DNA of 55,586 bases from Bryobacterales bacterium (GTDB lineage Bacteria; Acidobacteriota; Terriglobia; Bryobacterales; Bryobacteraceae): NCBI GenBank assembly GCA_016713735.1, contig JADJOP010000021.1, positions 1 to 55,586 of the forward strand, read 5' to 3'. The notes under the pieces are model-generated. The model ran no database searches. It worked only from the letters and a program-made list of their open reading frames with translations, and was not told where the DNA came from. Below, piece after piece: positions 36,246 through 43,179 of this stretch (the first letter of the stretch is position 1; the number at the start of each line of letters is the position of its first letter). A program made the position numbers and the translations under genes.

Positions 36246-38466
36246 GGAACTGCTCCTTCACCTTGAGTTGCGACAGCGCGATCGACTTGCGTTTGCATGG
36301 GGGGCACAGTGCCTGCCAGTGTTTCGCTGGGCCGCCTGTCGTATAGTCAAATCCCAGTTGGGTTAGAACCGCGCGCACGTCGTCGATTTGCATTTGGGAA
36401 GCGAACTCTCCGCCACACCTCGGGCAGAGCGCGCCGCCGTCCATGTCGCCAGCCTTCTTGTACAATTTGACCCCCAACTGCGCCGGCCGTTGAAAGATGT
36501 GGAAAAACTTCCCAAAAGGCAGGTACAACAGAGCACCGATGACGGTAATCGCGTGCAGGATGGCGAGGAAATGGTACAGCGTCCCGCGCAGCCACATAGC
36601 GGAGGCGGTCAACGCCAAACCGGTTACCGAAATCGCGAACAGCAGAATCAACGGCAAGAAATCCACGGATAGCGACTCCAGCGATAGCGCACCCTCATCC
36701 CTCATGCGGCGCCACAAAGCCAGACAGATGCCCGTAAGCACGAGAATCGCTGAGAAATCCAGGCCATGGAAGAGAAGAAATGAAACTACTGTGTGCACTT
36801 CGAAGGAACTGACGGGGAAGCCGAACAGCCAAGTGATATACGTGAGTTGATCATCGGGTGAGGACGTAAAGTGGATCCACCCGAACACGAGCGGGAATGT
36901 AATAGCCACGGCGCTCAAGCAACCCCAAAACAGGCAGAAGTGCATCCACCACCGCAGCTTGGACCGTTTCGCGATGAACGTCTGAGCGAGCAGATGGGTG
37001 GCTGCGGTTTCACCTACCATGGCCGCCGAACGGACCAGGCCGAAGCGCCGTACAAGTTCGAGACTGCGCTCCCAGAAACGGCGCGTTGGAGGCTTTTGCA
37101 GCCAGACTGCGTAATGGTAGCTGACTCCCCATGCCGAGAACACCACGGCGAAGGTGTAGACGACCAAAGCGGCATCAAAATTCTGTAGATTCCGTGAACC
37201 GACCACAATGCCCGCGCAAAGCAGCGCCGTCGCCATCGTCGCCCACGACGCGGCGCGCAACTGGTCCGCGCGGCGCCGCAGGCGTGGTGTCATCAGTTGC
37301 TCGATTTCGGCCTCGCGAGGCAGCAGAAGGCGATGATTCAGCACGGCAAGCGAAGCGCTCGCCCCCGCCAGCAGCAAAAATCCGGGCCAGACCGCACCAA
37401 GCTGGTCTCGAAATACTCCGAGCAGCAACGGCGGGAAAAAGCCACCCAGGCCTCCCATCGCCCCTACTAGTCCGGTTACGGCGCCGGTTTGTGCCGGGAA
37501 ACACTGCGGCACAAGCTTAAAAACCGCCCCGTTTCCCAAACCAAGCAGAGCGGCGCACCCGAGAGCCCCTACCGTGAACGGCAGCATCGCCTGCCAGGCC
37601 ATTAGGCAGGCAAACGGAACGATCCCCATGAACACTCCAGCCAGCACACGCGAACCGCCGATGCGGTCGGCGAGCGCTCCGCCCACTGGCCGCATGAGCG
37701 TGGCTAGGATCACAAAACCCGCGGTCCGGAATCCGGCGTCGGTCGGCGTCAGTTGGAACTCATCCTTCAGCAAGGTCGGCAGGTAGATCGAGAACGCGAC
37801 GAACCCCCCGAAGGTCAAGAAGTAAAAACTCGCCAACAGCCAGACTAGCCGTTCTCGGGCAATCACCCGAATCATGGAACCCACGGCGGGCGCGGGCCCC
37901 CTTGCGGGAGCGTTGTGCCCCATGAATCCGAACACCGCGGACCAGGCCAGAAGCAGCGCGGCGACGGTATAGAACACAGTTGGCCGTCCAAAACTCGCCG
38001 CCACTACTGGTCCCAGGAAAACGGCTGCGGACTGGCCCGCATTGCCCATGCCGTAAACGCCCAGGGCTGCCCCCTGTGCCTGGGGCGGAAACCAGCGGGA
38101 CACGTAACCAATCCCAGCCGCAAAAGACGAACCTGCCAACCCGAGCAGAAATCCCGCGCCAATCAGCGCGCCATAGCTGTTGGCAAACGGCACGAGCAGG
38201 GTCGCCAAGGAAGAGATCAGACACAACATCGTGAAAACCAGCCGGCCCCCGAACCGGTCGGTTAGGAACCCAACCGGAATGCGCGCCAGCGAACCGAGCA
38301 GAACTGGAGTGGCTACCAACAAGGAAGCCTGCGTCGCGGATAGGCCCAGTTCGGCCCGGAAGGCGGGAGTAAAGGCGCCCATGAGTCCCCAGGCGCAGAA
38401 ACAGAGCGCGAAGGAAATGGTTCCCAAGAAAAGGTGACGATGTGGTGAAGATTGGGCGCTGCTCAT
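36238..38466 (-). CDS. NarK-type nitrate/nitrite transporter fused to membrane cytochrome-like and zinc-ribbon domains
   Basis: 742 residues from the ATG at 38466 (GAGGG six bases upstream); an open frame extends 70 residues further but without features. Residues about 10-395 are a 12-helix major facilitator protein with nitrate-porter signatures (GMGNAGQSAAVFLGP and GAMGGLGGFFPPLLLG). Residues about 425-680 hold five more helices with membrane histidines (WWMHFCLFWG, FEVHTVVSFLLFHGLD, LYHFLAILHAITVIG), resembling NarI/HdrE-type b cytochromes. The end has two C-x2-C pairs (LCPRCGGEF, LCPPCKRK), likely a zinc ribbon or rubredoxin-like site. The fusion could couple nitrate import to quinol oxidation and feed the NasA-like subunit encoded next. 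First gene of its cluster. Confidence 0.88.
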   Translation of the reverse strand: MSSAQSSPHRHLFLGTISFALCFCAWGLMGAFTPAFRAELGLSATQASLLVATPVLLGSLARIPVGFLTDRFGGRLVFTMLCLISSLATLLVPFANSYGALIGAGFLLGLAGSSFAAGIGYVSRWFPPQAQGAALGVYGMGNAGQSAAVFLGPVVAASFGRPTVFYTVAALLLAWSAVFGFMGHNAPARGPAPAVGSMIRVIARERLVWLLASFYFLTFGGFVAFSIYLPTLLKDEFQLTPTDAGFRTAGFVILATLMRPVGGALADRIGGSRVLAGVFMGIVPFACLMAWQAMLPFTVGALGCAALLGLGNGAVFKLVPQCFPAQTGAVTGLVGAMGGLGGFFPPLLLGVFRDQLGAVWPGFLLLAGASASLAVLNHRLLLPREAEIEQLMTPRLRRRADQLRAASWATMATALLCAGIVVGSRNLQNFDAALVVYTFAVVFSAWGVSYHYAVWLQKPPTRRFWERSLELVRRFGLVRSAAMVGETAATHLLAQTFIAKRSKLRWWMHFCLFWGCLSAVAITFPLVFGWIHFTSSPDDQLTYITWLFGFPVSSFEVHTVVSFLLFHGLDFSAILVLTGICLALWRRMRDEGALSLESLSVDFLPLILLFAISVTGLALTASAMWLRGTLYHFLAILHAITVIGALLYLPFGKFFHIFQRPAQLGVKLYKKAGDMDGGALCPRCGGEFASQMQIDDVRAVLTQLGFDYTTGGPAKHWQALCPPCKRKSIALSQLKVKEQFHG

Positions 38467-39126
38467 TCCGACCCTCGCAGCCACCATGTGCCAACGGAAG
38501 AGTGCATATACACAACTTGATTGTACGCTTTCGCCAGGAGAAGGCCGTTCCGTGTGCGAGAGGTCCGGAGAGTCTTCTAAAGACCTCGGCAGGATGGTAT
38601 GCGTCACCGGCCGGATCGATCTCAACGCCCGCGAAAGCAAATCTGGTTCGACGACCCAGTAACGAGGTTCTTGCAAACAGAAGCCGAACCGTGGGTTTTG
38701 AAGGGTGGGCGAACACTGTGGGCTTCCTGGTGATCTCGTCGCGGCATTGTTCTGAGCAGCGGTCGACTAGAGGCCGAGCAGACTCAAGTCAATTCCCGAG
38801 TTGGATCGGCCGACGCACATCCGGTAAAGCCTTGGGTGGACAACCTCTCAACAGCTCAACAGCGTCGACTCTGGAGAAGGCGCTACAGGCCAGCATGGAT
38901 TCAAACAGATAACCCGCTTAGAATCAACGCCGCGAGAGTTAGAGGGAAGTTACGTTATTTACTTTCAACGCGAAGCGCTGTGGCTCCCGTGATGGATAAG
39001 TTTCGAACCGCTTCGTTGCAAAAACAAGTACTTACGGGCTCCAGCCCCGAATCGCGCAGGCTCGGCAACCCGTTGTGATTGTTTCCCATAAATCTATAGC
39101 GGTGGCTTCAGTGTGGGGTGATGGGG

Positions 39127-39163
39127 CAGCCTGGACTGAACCGGCGACCTGCTGATTACGAAG
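39127..39163 (-). other. tRNA-Thr(CGT) 3' fragment, possible attachment-site relic
   Basis: On the minus strand CTTCGTAATCAGCAGGTCG followed by CCGGTTCAGTCCAGGC reads as the anticodon loop (TTCGTAA), 3' side of its stem, variable loop and T-arm of a threonine tRNA with anticodon CGT. The 5' half of the anticodon stem does not pair, and no D-arm or acceptor stem is present. The T-stem pairs at four of five positions. Such 3' fragments are what integrases leave at island ends. Confidence 0.45.
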
Positions 39164-39323
39164 TACAGGAACCGGCTCCAAGCCTTCCAATGGCTCTATA
39201 CTGATTGCCCTGTTTTCAACAACTTGGGGAATCTGCTCTCGCCCGGTCAGTAACCTTAAGGCACCCAATCAGATGGGGTTTTGGCACAGTTCTGGGACAG
39301 GCGGATGGGCTTCAGGTTGGAGG

Positions 39324-39343
39324 GGCAGTGGCGGAACACTGCC
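39324..39343 (+). terminator. Perfect 7-bp hairpin in intergenic region
   Basis: GGCAGTG (39324-39330) and CACTGCC (39337-39343) enclose a six-base loop, and a short T-run (CTTTTATT) follows eight bases later. It may insulate the downstream operon, but the T-run is too far for a classic terminator. Confidence 0.3.
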
Positions 39344-39567
39344 TCCGCCTCTTTTATTCCGCGCCTCTGTTGGTACATTCGGGCCATCCCCTTCCCGAGG
39401 CATTTTAGCTCTGGCCTTCGTGCGCTCAAAGTCATTTGCCGATGTCCTGCAAACGTACACGCCCTCGATTGCAGATCAACTCCGGCCACCCTATCCCTTC
39501 AGCCTCCCGCGCGACCCCTCCCTCCCCATCCCCGCCGGTCACGCCAGCTTCTGGCCTCAAGTTTCTA

Positions 39568-39600
39568 TTGACATCCGTTAAAAGTGGATATATTGTATCC
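39568..39600 (+). promoter_or_regulatory. Sigma70-type promoter with dyad operator, ahead of the Rrf2/NXR operon
   Basis: TTGACA (39568-39573) is spaced 17 bases from TATTGT (39591-39596). The -10 element is embedded in the perfect inverted repeat GGATA-TATTG-TATCC (39586-39600). An Rrf2 repressor bound there would block polymerase. Start of the Rrf2 gene is 20 bases downstream. Confidence 0.65.
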
Positions 39601-39619
39601 GTGTTATCTCTATTTGTGC

Positions 39620-40126
39620 ATGATCGCTAAAACATCACACTCCGCGCTCCGCACCTTGCTCCTTCTGGCTCAACAAGATCGCAGCTCCTGCTGGTCGCCC
39701 CGGCGGCTCGCGGAAATGCTCGGCGAATCACCCACCTACCTCGCCAAAGTCGTCCGCCACCTGGTCAGAAGCGGCATCCTGGAGGCCGAGAAGGGCGTGA
39801 AAGGTGGCGTCCGGCTGGTCATACCGCCAGCGCAGGTCACCCTGCTCCATATCGTGGAAGCCTGCCAGGGTACGATCGTCGGCGATTACTGCCGATCCTC
39901 CCGTCCCGATCCCACCGTCTGCGCCTTCCATCGCGCCGCCGTGGAACTCCACCAGGCCACCACTACCGTCCTCGGCCGTTGGACCCTCGCGCAACTTCTC
40001 GAACAGCCCCACGCCGTGCCTCCTTGCGAAGAGGGCACTGGTTGTCTCATGGCGCACGGCCGCTACGCGGCGGCCCCCAAGAACCGCCCCCCCTCGCCCT
40101 TCACTCAACTGGGAGGCGTCTTGTGA
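39620..40126 (+). CDS. Rrf2-family transcriptional regulator, first gene of the NXR/nitrate reductase operon
   Basis: 168 residues starting MIAKTSHSALRTLLLLAQQD; an earlier in-frame start at 39584 would lie inside the promoter. The winged helix is clear (SPRRLAEMLGESPTYLAKVV, RHLVRSGILEAEKGVKGGVR, LVIPPAQVTLLHIVEACQGT). Cysteines in DYCRSS, TVCAFH and further on EEGTGC could bind an Fe-S cluster, but their spacing differs from NsrR/IscR. The stop overlaps the GTG of the next gene (GTGA). It probably represses its own operon through the dyad in the promoter and responds to a redox or nitrogen-oxide signal (inferred). Confidence 0.9.
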   Translation: MIAKTSHSALRTLLLLAQQDRSSCWSPRRLAEMLGESPTYLAKVVRHLVRSGILEAEKGVKGGVRLVIPPAQVTLLHIVEACQGTIVGDYCRSSRPDPTVCAFHRAAVELHQATTTVLGRWTLAQLLEQPHAVPPCEEGTGCLMAHGRYAAAPKNRPPSPFTQLGGVL

Positions 40127-40638
40127 CCACACTGCGCGTTGATGTGCCGGGCGAGACCTACCATCAAGAGCTCATCTCTTGTCAGGTTGCCTGCCCGGTT
40201 CACACCGACGCGCGCGGCTACGTCCGTGCCATCGCCGAGGGGCGGTTTGAAAATGCCTACCTCATTGCTCGCGGGCCGAACCCGTTTGCCTCCATCTGTG
40301 GCCGCGTCTGCGGCGCTCCCTGCGAAGCCGCTTGCCGTCGCGGAAAGGTGCCGCGCGTGGATGACGACGGCGCATTCGTTGGACCCGACCGGCCCATCGC
40401 CATTCGCGCCTTGAAGCGCTTCGTCTGTGAACTGCACGGTCCCGAAGCCCAGAGTCCCCATAGCATCCTGCGCGGCGTGGAAAACTACGCTCCGGCCATC
40501 GCCGCCAATGCTGAGGAGATGGCCGCGCTTCTGCGCACCAGCCTCGACGGCCGCCTTGAATCTGCAAGGGCGAACCAGTGGCCATCATCGGTGCGGGTCC
40601 GGCGGGCTTGTCCGCCGCTCATGACCTCGCCTTGCTAG
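40123..40638 (+). CDS. N-terminal Fe-S domain of a GltD/DsrL-like oxidoreductase (split from the next gene by a frame change)
   Basis: 171 residues from GTG 40123. The block ELISCQVACPVHTDARGYVR, AIAEGRFENAYLIARGPNPF, ASICGRVCGAPCEAACRRGK is the N-terminal double [4Fe-4S] domain of glutamate synthase small subunit, dihydropyrimidine dehydrogenase and DsrL. Normally the FAD domain follows in the same chain. Here the frame changes around 40565-40575: the product ends in unrelated residues while the FAD motif starts in another frame (KGEPVAIIGAGPAG). The true protein may therefore be one chain from 40123 to 42035, or two overlapping subunits. The 61-base overlap with strong coding signal on both sides favours one ancestral gene. 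Confidence 0.75.
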   Translation: MTTLRVDVPGETYHQELISCQVACPVHTDARGYVRAIAEGRFENAYLIARGPNPFASICGRVCGAPCEAACRRGKVPRVDDDGAFVGPDRPIAIRALKRFVCELHGPEAQSPHSILRGVENYAPAIAANAEEMAALLRTSLDGRLESARANQWPSSVRVRRACPPLMTSPC

Positions 40639-42035
40639 GTTTCAAGCCTGTCGTCTTCGAGATCGAATCGGTACCGGCGGGCATGCTGGCGATTGGTATC
40701 CCGGCTTACCGCCTGCCACGCGCGGTCATTGAGAAAGAAGTTGACGTCATCCGCGCCCTTGGCGTCGACATCCGCTGCGGCGTAGCCGTTGGCCGTGATA
40801 TTTCTTTCTCCCAACTCCGGCGCGAATTCGCGGCCGTCATCCTCGCCGTCGGCGCCAAATCTTCGCGCAGTCTCGGCCTGCCTGGCGAACAAGGCCCCGG
40901 CGTCTTCGGCGGCGTCGATCTGCTGCGCGCCGTCTCGCTCCACCAGCCCGTGCCGGTGGGCCGGGAAGTCGTTGTTGTTGGCGGGGGCAATGTGGCGTAT
41001 GACGTCGCGCGTAGCGTGCTCCGCCAGATCGCTTACGATACCGCCCGTACCGCCGCCCGCCTCGCCGGCACCTCGCGCGTCAGCCTCGTCTCGCTGGAAA
41101 GCCTCGAAGAGATGCCCGCCGACACTGTCGAGATCGTCGAAGGCGACGAAGAAGGCATCGAACGGCTCAACGGCTGGGGGCCCGTGGCCATTGAGCGCGA
41201 CTCCGCAGGGGCAGTCACCGGCGTACGCTTCCGCCGCTGCCTGCGCGTCTATGACGAGAACAGGAAATTCTCACCGATCTACGACGACAACCAGCAAAAG
41301 GTCGTCCCTTGTGATTCGGTGATGCTCGCCGTTGGCCAGGCGCCCGCGCTCGGTTTTCTCGAAGACGGCGGCGCCGATGTCGAGCAGTTCCGCCCAGGCT
41401 GGCCCAAGGTGGATGCGGCCACTCTTGCTACCACCGCTCCCGGCGTTTACGTCGCCGGCGACCTCGCCCACGGCACACGCCTGCTCATCGACGCCGTCGC
41501 TTCCGGCAAAGCCGCCGCGCGCTCCGTCTACCAATTCCTGACCCAGCGCACCCTGACCAAGCACGCCGTCACCTCCCACCTCACGCTCGACCGCTACCGC
41601 CGCGAGCGCGGCTACGAATCTCTGCGCCGCACCCCAGTGCCCCTCGCCGAGCCCGCCGAACGCCTTCATCACCCCGACACCCTCGTCGAAACAGGTTACA
41701 CCGCTGAGCTTGCCATGCGCGAGGCCTCGCGTTGCCTCGATTGCGGCGTCACGCCCGTGTTTGACTCCGCCCGCTGCGTCCTGTGCGGCGGCTGCGCCGA
41801 CGTCTGCCCCACGCTCTGCCTGAAGCTCACACCGCTCAGCGAACTTGCGCAAACCGAAGACCTCCGCGCCGCCATCGCCGAAGTCCTCGGCGACGAAGCG
41901 GACCTCTCCCAACACTCCGCCATCCTCAAGGACGAAGACCGCTGCATCCGCTGCGCCGCCTGCGCCATGCGTTGCCCGGCCGACGCCATCTCGATGGAGC
42001 GTGTCTCTTACACCACCACTTGGAGCACTCAATGA
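40578..42035 (+). CDS. FAD/NAD(P)-dependent oxidoreductase with C-terminal ferredoxin domain (GltD/DsrL-like)
   Basis: 485 residues from GTG 40578. FAD-binding GAGPAGLSAAHDLALLG, the conserved GIPAYRLPRAVIEKEVDVI, NAD(P)-binding VVVVGGGNVAYDVARSVLR, and the second FAD block GVYVAGDLAHGTRLLIDAVA. The last 120 residues add two [4Fe-4S] sites: CVLCGGCADVCPTLC and CIRCAACAMRCPADAI, preceded by CLDCGVTPVFD. This layout matches DsrL and the PreT/GltD group, which move electrons between NAD(P)H and low-potential carriers. In this operon it would connect NAD(P)H or a ferredoxin with the Rieske/cytochrome b complex. ATGA overlap with the next gene. Third positions are strikingly C-rich here and through the rest of the operon. 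Confidence 0.9.
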   Translation: MAIIGAGPAGLSAAHDLALLGFKPVVFEIESVPAGMLAIGIPAYRLPRAVIEKEVDVIRALGVDIRCGVAVGRDISFSQLRREFAAVILAVGAKSSRSLGLPGEQGPGVFGGVDLLRAVSLHQPVPVGREVVVVGGGNVAYDVARSVLRQIAYDTARTAARLAGTSRVSLVSLESLEEMPADTVEIVEGDEEGIERLNGWGPVAIERDSAGAVTGVRFRRCLRVYDENRKFSPIYDDNQQKVVPCDSVMLAVGQAPALGFLEDGGADVEQFRPGWPKVDAATLATTAPGVYVAGDLAHGTRLLIDAVASGKAAARSVYQFLTQRTLTKHAVTSHLTLDRYRRERGYESLRRTPVPLAEPAERLHHPDTLVETGYTAELAMREASRCLDCGVTPVFDSARCVLCGGCADVCPTLCLKLTPLSELAQTEDLRAAIAEVLGDEADLSQHSAILKDEDRCIRCAACAMRCPADAISMERVSYTTTWSTQ

Positions 42036-42514
42036 CCACCCAAGCCAAAGCCCCCCGTTCCAGGCTCGACCCCGACCCCTTACCGCGCCGCGATTGGCTC
42101 GGCCTCAGTTCGCTCTGGGCCATGGGCGGCGCGCTGCTCTTCGGTCTTCTCGGTCTGCTGAAGCTTCCCAAGGCCGCCGTCCTCGCCTCGCCCTCGAAGA
42201 AATTCAAAGTCGCCCTGCCCGACGTGCTGCCGGTGGGCGAGGCCTTCGTTCCACCGGGCCGCGCCGTAGCCATCTACAAGGATCCCGGCGGCATCTATGC
42301 CGTCTCCACCATCTGCACCCACCTGGGCTGCGTCGTGAAAGCCAACGCCGAAGGCTTCGAATGCCCCTGCCATGGTTCGCGCTTCGCCGCCAATGGCGAC
42401 GTCACGAAAGGACCCGCCCCGCGCGCGCTGCCCTGGCTCAAAGTCAGCGTCAGCGGCGGAGCCGTCACAGTCGATGAAGGCGTCGTCGTGCCGCAAGGAA
42501 CAAAGGTGGCGTGA
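42032..42514 (+). CDS. Rieske [2Fe-2S] subunit of a cytochrome bc-type complex
   Basis: 160 residues. N-terminal membrane helix LSSLWAMGGALLFGLLGLL, then the Rieske fold with CTHLGC and CPCHGSRF ligand loops and GDVTKGPAPRALPWL. It is followed directly (TGATG overlap) by cytochrome b, so the pair forms a quinol-oxidising bc/b6f-like core. The p-side Rieske head would pass electrons to the seven-heme cytochrome c. Confidence 0.95.
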   Translation: MTTQAKAPRSRLDPDPLPRRDWLGLSSLWAMGGALLFGLLGLLKLPKAAVLASPSKKFKVALPDVLPVGEAFVPPGRAVAIYKDPGGIYAVSTICTHLGCVVKANAEGFECPCHGSRFAANGDVTKGPAPRALPWLKVSVSGGAVTVDEGVVVPQGTKVA

Positions 42515-43179
42515 TGACCCCCACCACCAAAGACGCTCTCCGCGAGTTCACCGACAACCTCAAGGCCGCGCCCCGCCGCGTGCTGGAAACCGCCTTCCGC
42601 ACTGGGCCGCCCACCACCGACCGCAGCCGCTCCACCTTCGTATTCGGCAACGTCTTCCTCCACCTCCATGCCGTCCGCACCCACCGCTGGAGCCTCAAGT
42701 GGACCACCACCATGGGCCTCGGCATCATGAGCGTTTCGGCGTTCCTCATCGCGCTCGTCACCGGCGTGATGCTCATGTTCTATTACAAGCCCTACCCCGA
42801 GGCCGCCTACCAGTCCATCAAGGACATCCATTTCGTTGTTCCCACCGGTCGCCTCATCCGCAATCTCCACCGCTGGTCGGCCAACCTCATGGTGATCGCC
42901 GTCATCCTGCACATGGCGCGCGCCTTCTACACGGCCGCCTACCGCAAGCCGCGCGAATACAACTGGCTGATGGGGATCGGCCTGCTCGTGGTGACGCTGG
43001 GCCTGTCGTTCACCGGCTACCTGCTGCCGTGGGACCAATTGGCCTACTGGGCCATCACCATCGGCGCCAACATCGCGCAGTCGCCGCGCGAGATCACCGA
43101 CGCGCTTGGCATCACCGATTACTTCGATCCCGGCGGCTTCCAGCGGCTGCTTACTCGGCTCGGACATGGTCGGCGCTGA
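42514..43179 (+). CDS. Cytochrome b, N-terminal part (helices A-C; frame breaks before helix D)
   Basis: 221 residues. MSVSAFLIALVTGVMLMFYY is helix A; helix B carries the haem ligands His119 and His133 (LHRWSANLMVIAVILHMARA, HX13H). YNWLMGIGLLVVTLGLSFTG and YLLPWDQLAYW are helix C and the Qo loop. In bc1/b6 proteins helix D with the two partner histidines must follow. Here it is in a different frame from about 43145 (the reading GGFQRLLTRLGHGRR then stop). One surplus base near 43150 explains this. Natural splits in b6f lie after helix D, so a frameshift or sequence error is more likely than a real two-gene organisation. Confidence 0.85.
   Translation: MTPTTKDALREFTDNLKAAPRRVLETAFRTGPPTTDRSRSTFVFGNVFLHLHAVRTHRWSLKWTTTMGLGIMSVSAFLIALVTGVMLMFYYKPYPEAAYQSIKDIHFVVPTGRLIRNLHRWSANLMVIAVILHMARAFYTAAYRKPREYNWLMGIGLLVVTLGLSFTGYLLPWDQLAYWAITIGANIAQSPREITDALGITDYFDPGGFQRLLTRLGHGRR

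Larger units (their letters stand above)
38467..39567. other. Long intergenic region between the two nitrate gene clusters
   Basis: About 1.1 kb without a credible gene on either strand. It contains the promoter region of the NarK-type gene (a near-palindrome GTGCATATACAC at 38502-38513), a tRNA-Thr 3' fragment (39127-39163), a hairpin (39324-39343) and the promoter of the Rrf2 gene. On the minus strand 39256-39330 reads FRHCPSNLKP, IRLSQNCAKTPSDWVP, which has the look of an integrase C-terminus next to a tRNA attachment site, but this is weak. The region may be the edge of an integrated island. Confidence 0.45.

Noticed and set aside
35091..36266. Plus-strand open frame (391 codons) opposite the NasA-like gene
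   Set aside because: Complement of a well-conserved molybdoenzyme; composition rich in Arg, His and Pro without motifs.
39127..39163. Complete tRNA gene
   Set aside because: Only the anticodon loop to T-arm part is present; the 5' half does not fold and no acceptor stem exists.
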